From the NCBI RefSeq assembly GCF_004323595.1, contig NZ_AP019373.1, positions 2,563,593 to 2,627,592 on the forward strand: DNA of 64,000 nucleotides. The letters run 5' to 3'. Below are positions 8,041-16,402 of the stretch, piece by piece. Under the pieces are notes generated by a model. The model had not been told where the DNA came from. It made no database searches and saw only the letters and a program-made list of their open reading frames with translations. Both the position numbers and the translations under genes were made by a program. Each line of letters opens with the position of its first letter. Positions within the stretch are counted from its first letter, which is position 1. This stretch comes from Sulfuricystis thermophila (GTDB taxonomy: Bacteria > Pseudomonadota > Gammaproteobacteria > Burkholderiales > Rhodocyclaceae).

Positions 8041-8798
8041 GCGTTCGACCCTTTCACTTCCGGCAGTTCCTTGACCCATTCGGTGTGTGCCTCGCGTTCG
8101 AGGATGATCGCGCGCACCCGTGTCAGGATCACGGCGATCGCATACATCCAGAATGCCAGCGCCATGATCAGCATGCCCCAGAGCATCGTCGTCGCCATCG
8201 CCGGCGCCTTGTTGATCGCCACCGAGGCGCCCTGATGCAGGGTGTTCCACCATTTGACCGAGAAATAGATGATCGGCACGTTCACCACCCCGACCAGGGC
8301 GAGGATGGCGCCGGCCTTGTCGGCGCGCCGCGCGTCGTCGATCGCGGCCTGCAGGGCGATGAAACCGATGTAGAGGAAGAACAGGATCAGCGAGGAGGTG
8401 AGCCGCGCATCCCATACCCACCACGCGCCCCACATCGGCTTGCCCCAGAAGGCGCCGGTCCACAGGCTCAAGAAAGCCATCAGCGCGCCGGTCGGCGCGA
8501 TCGCCTGCGCCATCATCCCGGAAAGACGTGTATTGAGCGCCAAACCGATACCTGCCCAGCCGGCCATCACGCAGTAGAGAAACATCGACATCCAGGCCGC
8601 CGGCACATGGATGAAGATGATCCGGTAACCCTCGCCTTGTTGAAAGTCGGTCGGTGCGACGAAGAAGCTGATGTAGAGCCCCACGACCAGGAAGATTGCC
8701 GCCAGCGTCCAGAACCACGGGATCATCTTCCCGGCGAGGGGATAGAAGCTCTGTGGGCTGGCGAACTTGAACCAGTTGATGATCTTGTTGTTGCTCAC
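8037..8798 (-). CDS. ccmC: CcmC, heme delivery protein
   Basis: Six-helix membrane protein that loads heme onto CcmE. The protein of about 253 residues contains the WWD motif near MWGAWWVWDARLTS (about residues 114-127) and flanking conserved histidines in the helices. The start is taken as GTG at 8798 (reads VSNNKIINWFKFASPQ), which overlaps the ccmB stop as GTGA. An in-frame ATG at 8834 would sit inside ccmB and add 12 residues unlike the family. Confidence 0.93.
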   Translation of the reverse strand: MSNNKIINWFKFASPQSFYPLAGKMIPWFWTLAAIFLVVGLYISFFVAPTDFQQGEGYRIIFIHVPAAWMSMFLYCVMAGWAGIGLALNTRLSGMMAQAIAPTGALMAFLSLWTGAFWGKPMWGAWWVWDARLTSSLILFFLYIGFIALQAAIDDARRADKAGAILALVGVVNVPIIYFSVKWWNTLHQGASVAINKAPAMATTMLWGMLIMALAFWMYAIAVILTRVRAIILEREAHTEWVKELPEVKGSNA

Positions 8799-9460
8799 TC
8801 CAGTGCGATCCTCAAGGCGGCCGTGGTCGCCCACGGCGCGAAAAACAGTGCCAGCGCCAACAGCGCGGCCAGCAAAGACAGATGGCCGGCGGGGCTCAAG
8901 CCGGAGACGACCATCTCCACCGCCCCGGCGCCGAAGATCAGCGTCGGCACGTAGAGCGGCAACACCAGCAGGGACAGGAGCACACCGCCGCCGCGCACGC
9001 CGAGCGTCAGTGCCGCACCGATCGCACCGATCAGCGACAGCAGCGGCGTGCCCAGCAGCAAGGCAACCACCAAGATGCCGAGCGCCTCGCTATCGAGATC
9101 GAACTGGATGCCCAGCACCGGCGAGAGCAATACCAGCGGCAGTCCCGTGGTCAGCCAATGCGCGATGATTTTACCCGCGATCAGCAGGCCCAATGGGTTG
9201 GGCGAGAGCGTCATCTGCTCGAGCGTGCCGTCGGCGTGGTCGGGCGCGAACAGGCGCGATAAGCCCAACATCGTCGCCAGGAGCGCCGCCACCCAGAGGA
9301 TGCCCGGCGCGATCTTCCTCAGTAAGGCCGGCTCGGGGCCGATACCCAGCGGAAACAGGCTGACGACGATGATGAAGAAGAACAGCGCGGTCAGCACCTC
9401 GCTCTTGCGGCGCATCGCCAGCAGCAGGTCGCGGCGGATGACGGCCAGCACCGCCTTCAT
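8795..9460 (-). CDS. ccmB: CcmB, heme exporter ABC permease
   Basis: Membrane permease of the CcmAB ABC transporter. The 221-residue protein has six predicted helices and the conserved region FAPDHADGTLEQMTLSP near residues 66-82. The start at 9460 overlaps the ccmA stop by 4 bp. The reading frame continues far upstream, but only across ccmA in another frame, so the longer version is rejected. Confidence 0.94.
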   Translation of the reverse strand: MKAVLAVIRRDLLLAMRRKSEVLTALFFFIIVVSLFPLGIGPEPALLRKIAPGILWVAALLATMLGLSRLFAPDHADGTLEQMTLSPNPLGLLIAGKIIAHWLTTGLPLVLLSPVLGIQFDLDSEALGILVVALLLGTPLLSLIGAIGAALTLGVRGGGVLLSLLVLPLYVPTLIFGAGAVEMVVSGLSPAGHLSLLAALLALALFFAPWATTAALRIALE

Positions 9461-10068
9461 GCGCCCACCTTGAGAACTTTGCCATTCGGCAGCGGAATGC
9501 TTTGGTGGCTGGTCAGGATCACGATACCGCCGCCCCTGACGTGCTCGACGATCAGGCCGGAGAGCAGTTCGACGGCCTTGACATCGAGCGCGGTGAACGG
9601 CTCGTCGAGGATCCACAATGTGGCCTTGCGCACTGCCAGGCGCGCCAGCAGCACACGGCGCTTCTGCCCGGCAGAGAGGAAGCGTACCGCCAGATCCTCG
9701 CGGCCTCTCAAGCCGAAGCGCGCCAGGGCGGCGAGCCCTTCGGCTTCTGAGAGCGCGACCCCGTCGAGTTCGGCGGCGAAGGTGAGGTTTTCCAAAGGCG
9801 TGAGCTCTTCCTTGACGGCGCCGTGGTGGCCGAGGAACAGCAAATGACGGTGATATTCCTCGGCCAGTTGCCGGATCGGCTCGCCCTGCCAGCGCACTTC
9901 GCCGGCCGCCGGCGGCGACAGGCCGGCAAGGATGCGCAGGAGGCTCGTCTTGCCCGCACCGTTCTCGCCCTGCACGTGCAGCCACTCGCCGGGACCGACC
10001 GCGAGATCGAGCCCGGCAAACAGGCGGCGTTCGCCACGAACGCAGGAAAGGTCGCTAGCCGTGAGCAT
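9457..10068 (-). CDS. ccmA: CcmA, ATP-binding subunit of heme exporter
   Basis: ABC ATPase that powers release of holo-CcmE. About 203 residues, with Walker A GENGAGKTS near residue 34, signature LSAGQKRRVLLARL near 129 and Walker B LWILDEPFTALD near 149. It is the first gene of the ccmABCDEFGHI-hpt-napF run. The start at 10068 (MLTASDLSCVRGERRLF) aligns best with the family. ATG at 10092 (MIRQNAPS...) is an alternative, and neither has a strong ribosome site. Confidence 0.9.
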   Translation of the reverse strand: MLTASDLSCVRGERRLFAGLDLAVGPGEWLHVQGENGAGKTSLLRILAGLSPPAAGEVRWQGEPIRQLAEEYHRHLLFLGHHGAVKEELTPLENLTFAAELDGVALSEAEGLAALARFGLRGREDLAVRFLSAGQKRRVLLARLAVRKATLWILDEPFTALDVKAVELLSGLIVEHVRGGGIVILTSHQSIPLPNGKVLKVGA

Positions 10069-10213
10069 GGAGGGCGCATTTTGCCTGATCATCGCCGTCG
10101 ATGGCTTAATGCGCGTCAAGCGTTTATAGCTCAAGGAGACCTGCGACTGGCGGGAACGTTGCTGCCTCGGGCGGCGTTGGGACGATACTTGGCGGCTCTC
10201 GTAACCATCATCC

Positions 10214-10250
10214 AACAATGGTTTTTATGAAAGGCATAAAAACCATTGTT
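10214..10250. promoter_or_regulatory. Perfect 16-bp inverted repeat in the ccmA-rnfB divergent region
   Basis: AACAATGGTTTTTATG at 10214-10229, a 5-base spacer AAAGG, then the exact complement CATAAAAACCATTGTT at 10235-10250. It touches the -35 of a likely promoter toward rnfB and lies about 145 bp upstream of ccmA. No U-tract follows, so an operator (or a hairpin in the ccm leader) is more likely than a terminator. I do not recognise the bound regulator. Confidence 0.65.
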
Positions 10251-10279
10251 TGCTGCGCTGCGACAAAACTGCCTATACT
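10250..10279 (+). promoter_or_regulatory. Sigma-70-like promoter toward the rnf operon
   Basis: TTGCTG at 10250-10255, an 18-bp spacer and TATACT at 10274-10279. Transcription would start near 10286, upstream of a structured leader. This is a prediction from hexamer similarity only. Confidence 0.45.
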
Positions 10280-10308
10280 CTTCGATGTCACGAACACGCG
10301 CGGGGCGC

Positions 10309-10500
10309 AACCCTGCGTGTGGCAGTCTGAAAAGGTGATACGCCGCCTTTTCGCCCCGTCGGCTGGAAAACCACCGGCCGCGCCGTGATGGCCGCCGAAG
10401 CACATGCCCGCAAGGCGTGGGTTTCGAGCGGCCGGAATTCGCTGTGTGCAAGGTTCGCGCCCGTCACCGACGGGCAGTGGCGGGTGCGCAGGGTTTTTTT
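10309..10500 (+). ncRNA. Candidate structured RNA or riboregulator upstream of rnfB
   Basis: About 190 nt between a promoter-like element and rnfB, closed by AACCCTGCG (10309-10317) pairing perfectly with CGCAGGGTT (10487-10495). A run of seven T at 10494-10500 follows directly. Inside, an 8-bp stem CCGGCCGC/GCGGCCGG encloses the hairpin CATGCC-CGCAA-GGCGTG, and GCCCGTC-ACC-GACGGGC forms another perfect stem near 10459-10475. Size, closing stem and U-tract fit either a free small RNA (6S-like in size) or a riboswitch/attenuator controlling rnfB-nifJ. I cannot assign a known family; the common cobalamin, FMN, TPP and Moco signatures are not recognisable. Confidence 0.45.
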
Positions 10501-10555
10501 GATCACGGCGCGGATTATTGCGGCGCGCCAATTGTAACGGGGTGGTGCGAGCTTC

Positions 10556-11434
10556 ATGGAATCGGTGTCGAATCTGGCGGTGGCGGGTGGATTCATGGCG
10601 GCGTTGGGAACCGTCCTGGCGGCGATTCTCGCGTTTGCCAACCGCAAGCTCTTCGTTCGCGAAGACCCGCGTATCGAGCAGGTCGAGGAGCTGCTTCCCA
10701 AATCGAATTGTGGCGCCTGCGGTCAGCCGGGCTGCCGCGGCTTCGCCGAAAAGGTAGTGGCGGGAGAGGTCGTGCCCGCGCAATGCACGGTGAGCTCACC
10801 GCAGCAACGCAAGGACATTGCCAACCTGCTCGGCGTCGATCCCGGCAACATCGAAAAGAAGGTGGCCCGGCTCGCCTGCGCCGGCGGCCGTCATGTGGCC
10901 TATCAGCGCGCGCGCTATGCGGGTCTGAAGACATGTCGCGCCGCAGCGGTGGTCGGTGGCGGCGGCAAGGAATGCGCCTGGGGCTGCCTGGGGCTGGGCG
11001 ACTGCGAAGCGGTGTGCGATTTCGATGCGCTGCATCTCGACGAGCATGGGCTGCCGGTGGTCGATGCCGACAAGTGCGCGGCCTGCAACGACTGCGTCGA
11101 GGTCTGTCCCAAGGGGTTGTTTTCGCTGGAGCCGGTCAGCCGCCAGCTGTGGGTGGCGTGCAAGAACCATGCTGATGGCGACACCGCCGAACGGGCCTGC
11201 GAGGTGGCCTGCACCGCCTGTGGCAAATGCGTCGCCGATGCAGCGCCAGGGCTGATCCGTCTCGACGACAACCTCGCGACGGTTCGCTACGAACTGAACC
11301 AGTGGGCGACACGCACGCCGATCGAGCGCTGCCCGACCGGCGCGATCGTCTGGTTCGAAACGCCGAACAAGCCCGTCAAGGGTGCGGCGGCGAAAAAGAT
11401 CCTGCGGCAGGATGCCCTGCCCTTGCTGCAATAA
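10556..11434 (+). CDS. rnfB: RnfB, ferredoxin-type subunit of the Rnf complex
   Basis: Electron-input subunit of the ion-translocating ferredoxin:NAD+ oxidoreductase. The 292-residue protein has one N-terminal helix (residues 9-29), then the Fe-S domain NCGACGQPGCRGFA (about 51-64, with a later Cys). Further cluster motifs follow: CAWGCLGLGDCEAVC near 140, CAACNDCVEVCPKGLF near 178 and CTACGKCVADAAPG near 221. It is first in the operon; nifJ starts 27 bp downstream, suggesting the ferredoxin reduced by NifJ feeds this subunit. The ribosome site (GGGGTGG) is weak. Confidence 0.94.
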   Translation: MESVSNLAVAGGFMAALGTVLAAILAFANRKLFVREDPRIEQVEELLPKSNCGACGQPGCRGFAEKVVAGEVVPAQCTVSSPQQRKDIANLLGVDPGNIEKKVARLACAGGRHVAYQRARYAGLKTCRAAAVVGGGGKECAWGCLGLGDCEAVCDFDALHLDEHGLPVVDADKCAACNDCVEVCPKGLFSLEPVSRQLWVACKNHADGDTAERACEVACTACGKCVADAAPGLIRLDDNLATVRYELNQWATRTPIERCPTGAIVWFETPNKPVKGAAAKKILRQDALPLLQ

Positions 11435-11461
11435 ATATCCTCAACCAGAGGGAGTGGAGAA

Positions 11462-14400
11462 ATGTTGATGAAACTGTTCAAGTCCGAGAAAAGCGCGAGC
11501 GGCCAGCAGGCGCCGCAGGTCAAATACCCGGGCATCCGCGACGCGGTCGATGGCAACACCGCCGTGATCCACGTCGAGCGCGAGGCGTCGGATGCCGCCG
11601 GCGCCTATCCGATCACACCCTCGACGCAGATGGGCGAATACTGGGCCGAGGCGGTCGCCAAGGGCCATCTGAACATTTCGCAGCGGCCGCTGGTTTTCAT
11701 CGAGCCGGAATCCGAGCACGCGGCAGCCGGGGTCACGGCCGGCATGGCGATGGCGGGCTTGCGGGCGACGAATTTCTCCTCGGCGCAAGGCGTGGCCTTC
11801 ATGCACGAATCGCTCTACGGCGCGGTCGGCAAGCGCCTCCCTTATGTGCTCAACATGGGCTGTCGCGCGATCACCAAGGCCTCGCTGAACGTGCATTGCA
11901 GCCATGACGATTATCACTGCGTCGATGACACCGGCTTTATCCAGGTGATGGCGAAGAACGCGACCGAGGCGGCCGATCTCAACCTGATCGCGCGCAAGAT
12001 CGCCGAACTGTCGCTCACGCCGGCGATCGTCGGTCAGGATGGCTTTCTCACCACCCACCTGATCGAGTCGGCGCTGCTCCCCGAGCGCGAGCTGATCGAA
12101 GAATATGTCGGGCGCCCCGATGACATCATCGACACACCGACGCCGGCGCAACAGATGATCTACGGCCCGAAGCGCCGCCGCGTGCCGGCGATCTGGGATG
12201 TCGATGTGCCGCTCGTTTCCGGCACGGTGCAGAACCAGGACGCCTATATGCAGGCCACCGCTGGCCAGCGTCCTTACTTCTTCGACCACATCGAAGAGAT
12301 TGCCGACGCCTGCATGGCCGAATACTCGGCGCTGACGGGACGGCACTACCAGCGTCTGGCGACCTACAAGTGCGACGATGCCGACTACGTCATCGTTGGC
12401 ATGGGCAGCATGGTGGTGCAGGCGGAATGCGTCGCCGACTACCTGCGCGAGACGCGCGGCCTCAAGGTCGGCGTGGTGAATGTGACGATGTACCGGCCCT
12501 TCCCTGGCGATCTGCTCGGCAAGGTGTTGCGCGGCAAGAAAGGGGTGGCGGTGCTCGAACGCACCGACCAGCCACTCGCCGAAGACCTGCCGTTGATGCG
12601 CGAAGTGCGAGCCTGCGTCACCAAGTGCCTCGAGAACGGACAAGTCAGCGACTCCGAGACGGCACCTTATCCGGGTTACGCGAGTTTCGCCGCCGGCGAG
12701 ATGCCGCGGCTGTATTCCGGCTGCTATGGCCTGGGCTCGCGTGACCTGCAACCCGAAGGGCTGATCGCCGCGGTCGAGAACATGCTGCCCAGTGGCGGCA
12801 AGCGCAAGTTCTTCTATCTGTCGATCGACTTCGTGCGCGATCCGCTCAATCCGAAAGACGAGGTGCATCAGCAGGCGCTGCAGGAGAAATATCCGCAGAT
12901 CAAGGCGCTGGCCTTGCGCGGCAGCGAGAACCCCAACCTGCTGCCCAAGGGCGCGATCACCGTGCGCATGCACTCGGTCGGCGGCTGGGGGGCGATCACC
13001 ACCGGCAAGAACCTGGCGATGACGCTCTTCGAACTCCTGGGCTGGGACATCAAGGCCAATCCGAAATACGGCTCGGAAAAGAAGGGGCAGCCGACCACCT
13101 ACTATCTCTCCGCTGCGCCGGAACCGATCCGCGTCAATTGCGAATACGTCTATGTGGACGTCGTGCTCTCGCCCGATCCGAACGTGTTTGGCCACTCGAA
13201 CCCGCTCTCCGGCCTGAAGAAGGGGGGCGTGTTCATCATCCAGTCGAATCTGGGGGATGAAACCTGGGCGAGCTTCCCCGTCTGGGCGCAGAAGTTCATC
13301 GTCGACAACGACATCCGCGTCTTCTATCTCGATGCCTTCCAGATCGCGCGCGAGGAAGCGGGCTCGCCCGAGCTGCAATTGCGCATGCAGGGCATCGCTT
13401 TCCAGGGTGCGTTTTTCGCCGCCAGCCCGACGATGAAGAATGCCGGACTGAGCGAGGAGGCGCTGTTCGCTGCGATCGAATCCCAGCTCAATGCCAAGTT
13501 CGGCAGCAAGGGTGCCCGCGTCGTGCAGGACAACCTGCGTGTCGTCAAGCGCGGTTACACCGAACTCAAGGAAATCACCGACAAGGAGGTCGGCAAGACG
13601 CGCAAGCAGCTCGTCAAAAAAGACCTCGGCCTGCCGGTGATGCTCAAGGAGCTGCCTGCCGCCGACGGTCGGGTGGCCGACATCCATCGCTTCTGGGAAC
13701 AGACCGGCCACTTCTATCTCACCGGCAAGGGTTCGGACAACCTCGTCGATCCTTTCATCGGCACCTCGCTGATGCCGGCCGCCACCGGCGTGTTCCGCGA
13801 CATGACCGGCATCCGCTTCGAGCATCCGGTATGGATCGCCGAAAACTGCACGGCCTGCGGCAACTGCTACACCGAGTGCCCGGATTCGGCGATTCCCGGC
13901 CTGGTGAGCACGATCGGCGACGTCTTCAATACCGTGGTCAACCGCATCGAGACCGCCGGCACGCCGACGCGTTACCTGCGCCGTGGCGTGCGCACGCTGG
14001 AAAAGAAATTGCGCGCGCTGATCGGCACCAGCGACGGCGTGGCGGTGCGGCCGCTGATCGACAAGGCGATCGAGGAAACCATCGCCGAGGCGGACGAGGA
14101 CGATTGGGAAAAAATGGGCGCCGAGTTCAAGCTGTTTCTCCGCGAGCTCGGCGACTTCCAGTTTGCCACCACCAAGCCCTACTGGAGTCTCAAAGAGAAA
14201 AAGGCCAAGGGCAGCGGCGGGCTGTTTTCGATCACCATCAACCCGTACACCTGCAAGGCCTGTGCGCTGTGTGTGACGGTGTGCGAGGACGATGCGCTGA
14301 AGATGGTGACGCAAACCGACGAAACGGTCGAACGCTTGCGCCGCGACTGGAATCTCTGGCTCGATCTGCCGACCACGCCGAAGGAATACAGCCGCATCGA

Positions 14401-16402
14401 CAGCCTCGACGAGAAGATCGGCGCGCTCGAAACCCTGCTCCTCGACAAGCACAACTACAACTCGATGAACTGCGGCGATGGGGCCTGTCTCGGCTGCGGC
14501 GAGAAGACGGCGATCCATCTGTTCACTTCGACGGTCACGGCGCTGATGCAGCCGCGCGTCAAAGCCTTCGTCGCCAAGCTCGACGATTTGATCGCGCGCC
14601 TCGAACAGCACATGCGTATCAAGCTCGCTTCCGCCGTGGATCTCACCGATACCACTGCGGTGGTGAAGGCGGTGGAGGCTACCGGCCAGCACGATCTGAC
14701 GCTCTCGAACCTCGCCGCCAAGCTCACCGAGAACAAACCTTCCCAGCTGCTCGACCCGGTGTGGGTGAAGAACACCGCCCAACTGCTCGAAAAACTGAAA
14801 GACCTCAAGTGGCGCTATGTCGCGGGGCCAACCGGCCGCGGTCGTGCCGAGATGGGCATCGTCAACTCGACCGGCTGCACCTCGGTATGGGGCTCGACCT
14901 GGCCGTTCCACCCTTATCCGTTCCCTTGGACTTCGCATCTGTTTCAGGACAGCCCCTCGGTGGCGATGGGCCTCTTCGAGGGCCACATGGCTAAGATGGC
15001 CGAAGGCTTCAAGGCGGTGCGCATGGCCGAGAAGGAACTGGCCGGCGACTATCTGCCGGATCGCGACGACGACTTCTTCCGCCGCTTCACTTGGCACGAT
15101 TTCAGCGAGGAAGAATGGCTGCTCTGCCCGCCCGTCGTCTCCTTGGGCGGTGACGGGGCGATGTATGACATCGGCTTCCAGAACCTTTCCCGCGCGCTGA
15201 TGTCCGGCATGCCGATCAAGGTGCTGGTGGTCGACACGCAGGTGTATTCGAACACCGGGGGGCAGGCCTGCACCTCGGGCTTCATCTCGCAAGTCTCTGA
15301 CATGGCACCGTATGGCAAGGCCCAGGGCGGCAAGCAGGAGACGCGCAAGGAAATCTCGCTGATCGGCCTGGCACACCGCACCGCTTATGTCTGTCAGAGC
15401 ACGATCGCGCATGTGAACCACCTGATCGAGAGTTACATCGATGGCCTCAACAGCCGCCGTCCGGCCTTGTTCAACATCTACGCCGTCTGCCCGCCCGAGC
15501 ATGGGGTCGGCGACGACAAGAGCGTCGATCAGAGCAAGCTGGCGGTCGAAAGTCGCGCCTATCCGCTGTTCCGTTTCAACCCCGATCTGGGCGACACCTT
15601 CCACGAGACGGTGAGCCTGGAGGGCAACCCGGCGCTCGATGCGGATTGGCCGACCTACACGCTCAAATACAAGGACGAGGCGGGCCATGAGCAGAGCATG
15701 ACCCTGCCGATGACCTTCGCCGACTTCGCGGCGACCGAAGCGCGCTTCCTCAAGCATTTCAGAAAGGCGCCGCCGGAGACTTGGAACGAGAACATGGTGC
15801 TGCTCGCCGACTTCATCCAGCTCGACGAAGACGAGCGCGAGGGCAAGTTCCCATTCATCTGGGCCGTCGATGCCAAGAACCGCCTGATGCGTCTGTTGGT
15901 CACCGCCGACATGGTGCGCTCGACGGAAGAGCGCCTGCAGTTCTGGCGCCAACTGCGCAACATCGCCGGACTCGACGCCCAGCCGGTGGATACCGCCGCA
16001 ATCGCCGAGCAGGTGCGTGCCGACCTCATCGCCCGGATCAGCAACACCCTCGGGCTCGCCGGCAGCGATTACGCAACGGGTGCCGTCCCGCCAGCGCCGA
16101 GTTCGGTGCCCGCCACCACAGCCGAAGCCAAGGCAGGCGGCAATAGCGGCGATTACGAGCCAGTGTGGATCGATTCTCCGGAATGCACGGCCTGTGACGA
16201 GTGCATCAACCTGGCGCCGAAGGTGTTCGCCTACAACGACCAGAAGCAGGCGATCGTCATCGATCCGAAGGGCGCCAAGTTCGCCGACATCGTCAAGGCG
16301 GCCGAAAAATGCACCGCAGGATGCATCCATCCGGGCACACCGTGGAACAGGGCGGAGGCGGGCATCGACAAACTGATGGCGCGTGCCGCGAAGTACAACT
16401 GA
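11462..16402 (+). CDS. nifJ: Giant pyruvate:ferredoxin (flavodoxin) oxidoreductase, NifJ-type
   Basis: Oxidises pyruvate with CoA to acetyl-CoA and CO2, reducing ferredoxin. At 1,646 residues it is about 450 longer than a usual NifJ (about 1,170-1,200). In order: domain I/II with GAYPITPSTQMGE near 48, the gamma-type domain (HSVGGWGAITTGKNLA near 504), a ferredoxin domain with CTACGNCYTEC near 797 and CKACALCVTVC near 930 separated by about 130 inserted residues, and the TPP domain (GDGACLGCGEK near 1005, SLGGDGAMYDIGFQ near 1228, TGGQACTSG near 1266). A Ser/Pro/Ala linker then leads to an extra C-terminal ferredoxin-like domain, CTACDECINLAP near 1577 with a distal CTAGC. The stop overlaps the rnfC start. 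Two motif copies lie in the gene (12325-12346 and 16080-16101). Confidence 0.93.
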   Translation: MLMKLFKSEKSASGQQAPQVKYPGIRDAVDGNTAVIHVEREASDAAGAYPITPSTQMGEYWAEAVAKGHLNISQRPLVFIEPESEHAAAGVTAGMAMAGLRATNFSSAQGVAFMHESLYGAVGKRLPYVLNMGCRAITKASLNVHCSHDDYHCVDDTGFIQVMAKNATEAADLNLIARKIAELSLTPAIVGQDGFLTTHLIESALLPERELIEEYVGRPDDIIDTPTPAQQMIYGPKRRRVPAIWDVDVPLVSGTVQNQDAYMQATAGQRPYFFDHIEEIADACMAEYSALTGRHYQRLATYKCDDADYVIVGMGSMVVQAECVADYLRETRGLKVGVVNVTMYRPFPGDLLGKVLRGKKGVAVLERTDQPLAEDLPLMREVRACVTKCLENGQVSDSETAPYPGYASFAAGEMPRLYSGCYGLGSRDLQPEGLIAAVENMLPSGGKRKFFYLSIDFVRDPLNPKDEVHQQALQEKYPQIKALALRGSENPNLLPKGAITVRMHSVGGWGAITTGKNLAMTLFELLGWDIKANPKYGSEKKGQPTTYYLSAAPEPIRVNCEYVYVDVVLSPDPNVFGHSNPLSGLKKGGVFIIQSNLGDETWASFPVWAQKFIVDNDIRVFYLDAFQIAREEAGSPELQLRMQGIAFQGAFFAASPTMKNAGLSEEALFAAIESQLNAKFGSKGARVVQDNLRVVKRGYTELKEITDKEVGKTRKQLVKKDLGLPVMLKELPAADGRVADIHRFWEQTGHFYLTGKGSDNLVDPFIGTSLMPAATGVFRDMTGIRFEHPVWIAENCTACGNCYTECPDSAIPGLVSTIGDVFNTVVNRIETAGTPTRYLRRGVRTLEKKLRALIGTSDGVAVRPLIDKAIEETIAEADEDDWEKMGAEFKLFLRELGDFQFATTKPYWSLKEKKAKGSGGLFSITINPYTCKACALCVTVCEDDALKMVTQTDETVERLRRDWNLWLDLPTTPKEYSRIDSLDEKIGALETLLLDKHNYNSMNCGDGACLGCGEKTAIHLFTSTVTALMQPRVKAFVAKLDDLIARLEQHMRIKLASAVDLTDTTAVVKAVEATGQHDLTLSNLAAKLTENKPSQLLDPVWVKNTAQLLEKLKDLKWRYVAGPTGRGRAEMGIVNSTGCTSVWGSTWPFHPYPFPWTSHLFQDSPSVAMGLFEGHMAKMAEGFKAVRMAEKELAGDYLPDRDDDFFRRFTWHDFSEEEWLLCPPVVSLGGDGAMYDIGFQNLSRALMSGMPIKVLVVDTQVYSNTGGQACTSGFISQVSDMAPYGKAQGGKQETRKEISLIGLAHRTAYVCQSTIAHVNHLIESYIDGLNSRRPALFNIYAVCPPEHGVGDDKSVDQSKLAVESRAYPLFRFNPDLGDTFHETVSLEGNPALDADWPTYTLKYKDEAGHEQSMTLPMTFADFAATEARFLKHFRKAPPETWNENMVLLADFIQLDEDEREGKFPFIWAVDAKNRLMRLLVTADMVRSTEERLQFWRQLRNIAGLDAQPVDTAAIAEQVRADLIARISNTLGLAGSDYATGAVPPAPSSVPATTAEAKAGGNSGDYEPVWIDSPECTACDECINLAPKVFAYNDQKQAIVIDPKGAKFADIVKAAEKCTAGCIHPGTPWNRAEAGIDKLMARAAKYN
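12325..12346 (+). repeat. Dispersed 22-bp motif, first copy in nifJ
   Basis: Matches the motif at 21 of 22 positions. Here it encodes SALTGRH, residues that occur naturally in NifJ proteins, so the copy sits where the protein tolerates it. Confidence 0.6.
16080..16101 (-). repeat. Dispersed 22-bp motif, second copy in nifJ (perfect)
   Basis: Exact complement of the consensus, identical over 22 bp to the plsY copy. It lies antisense to nifJ and encodes AVPPAPSS in the linker just before the extra C-terminal ferredoxin domain. Confidence 0.75.

Noticed and set aside
10309-10500. Cobalamin riboswitch, prompted by CCGCCACTG on the minus strand
   Set aside because: The other conserved boxes are missing or in the wrong order, and that strand points away from rnfB.
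14108-14130. Motif-like GCGCCGAGTT in nifJ
   Set aside because: Only ten bases match and no second half is present.
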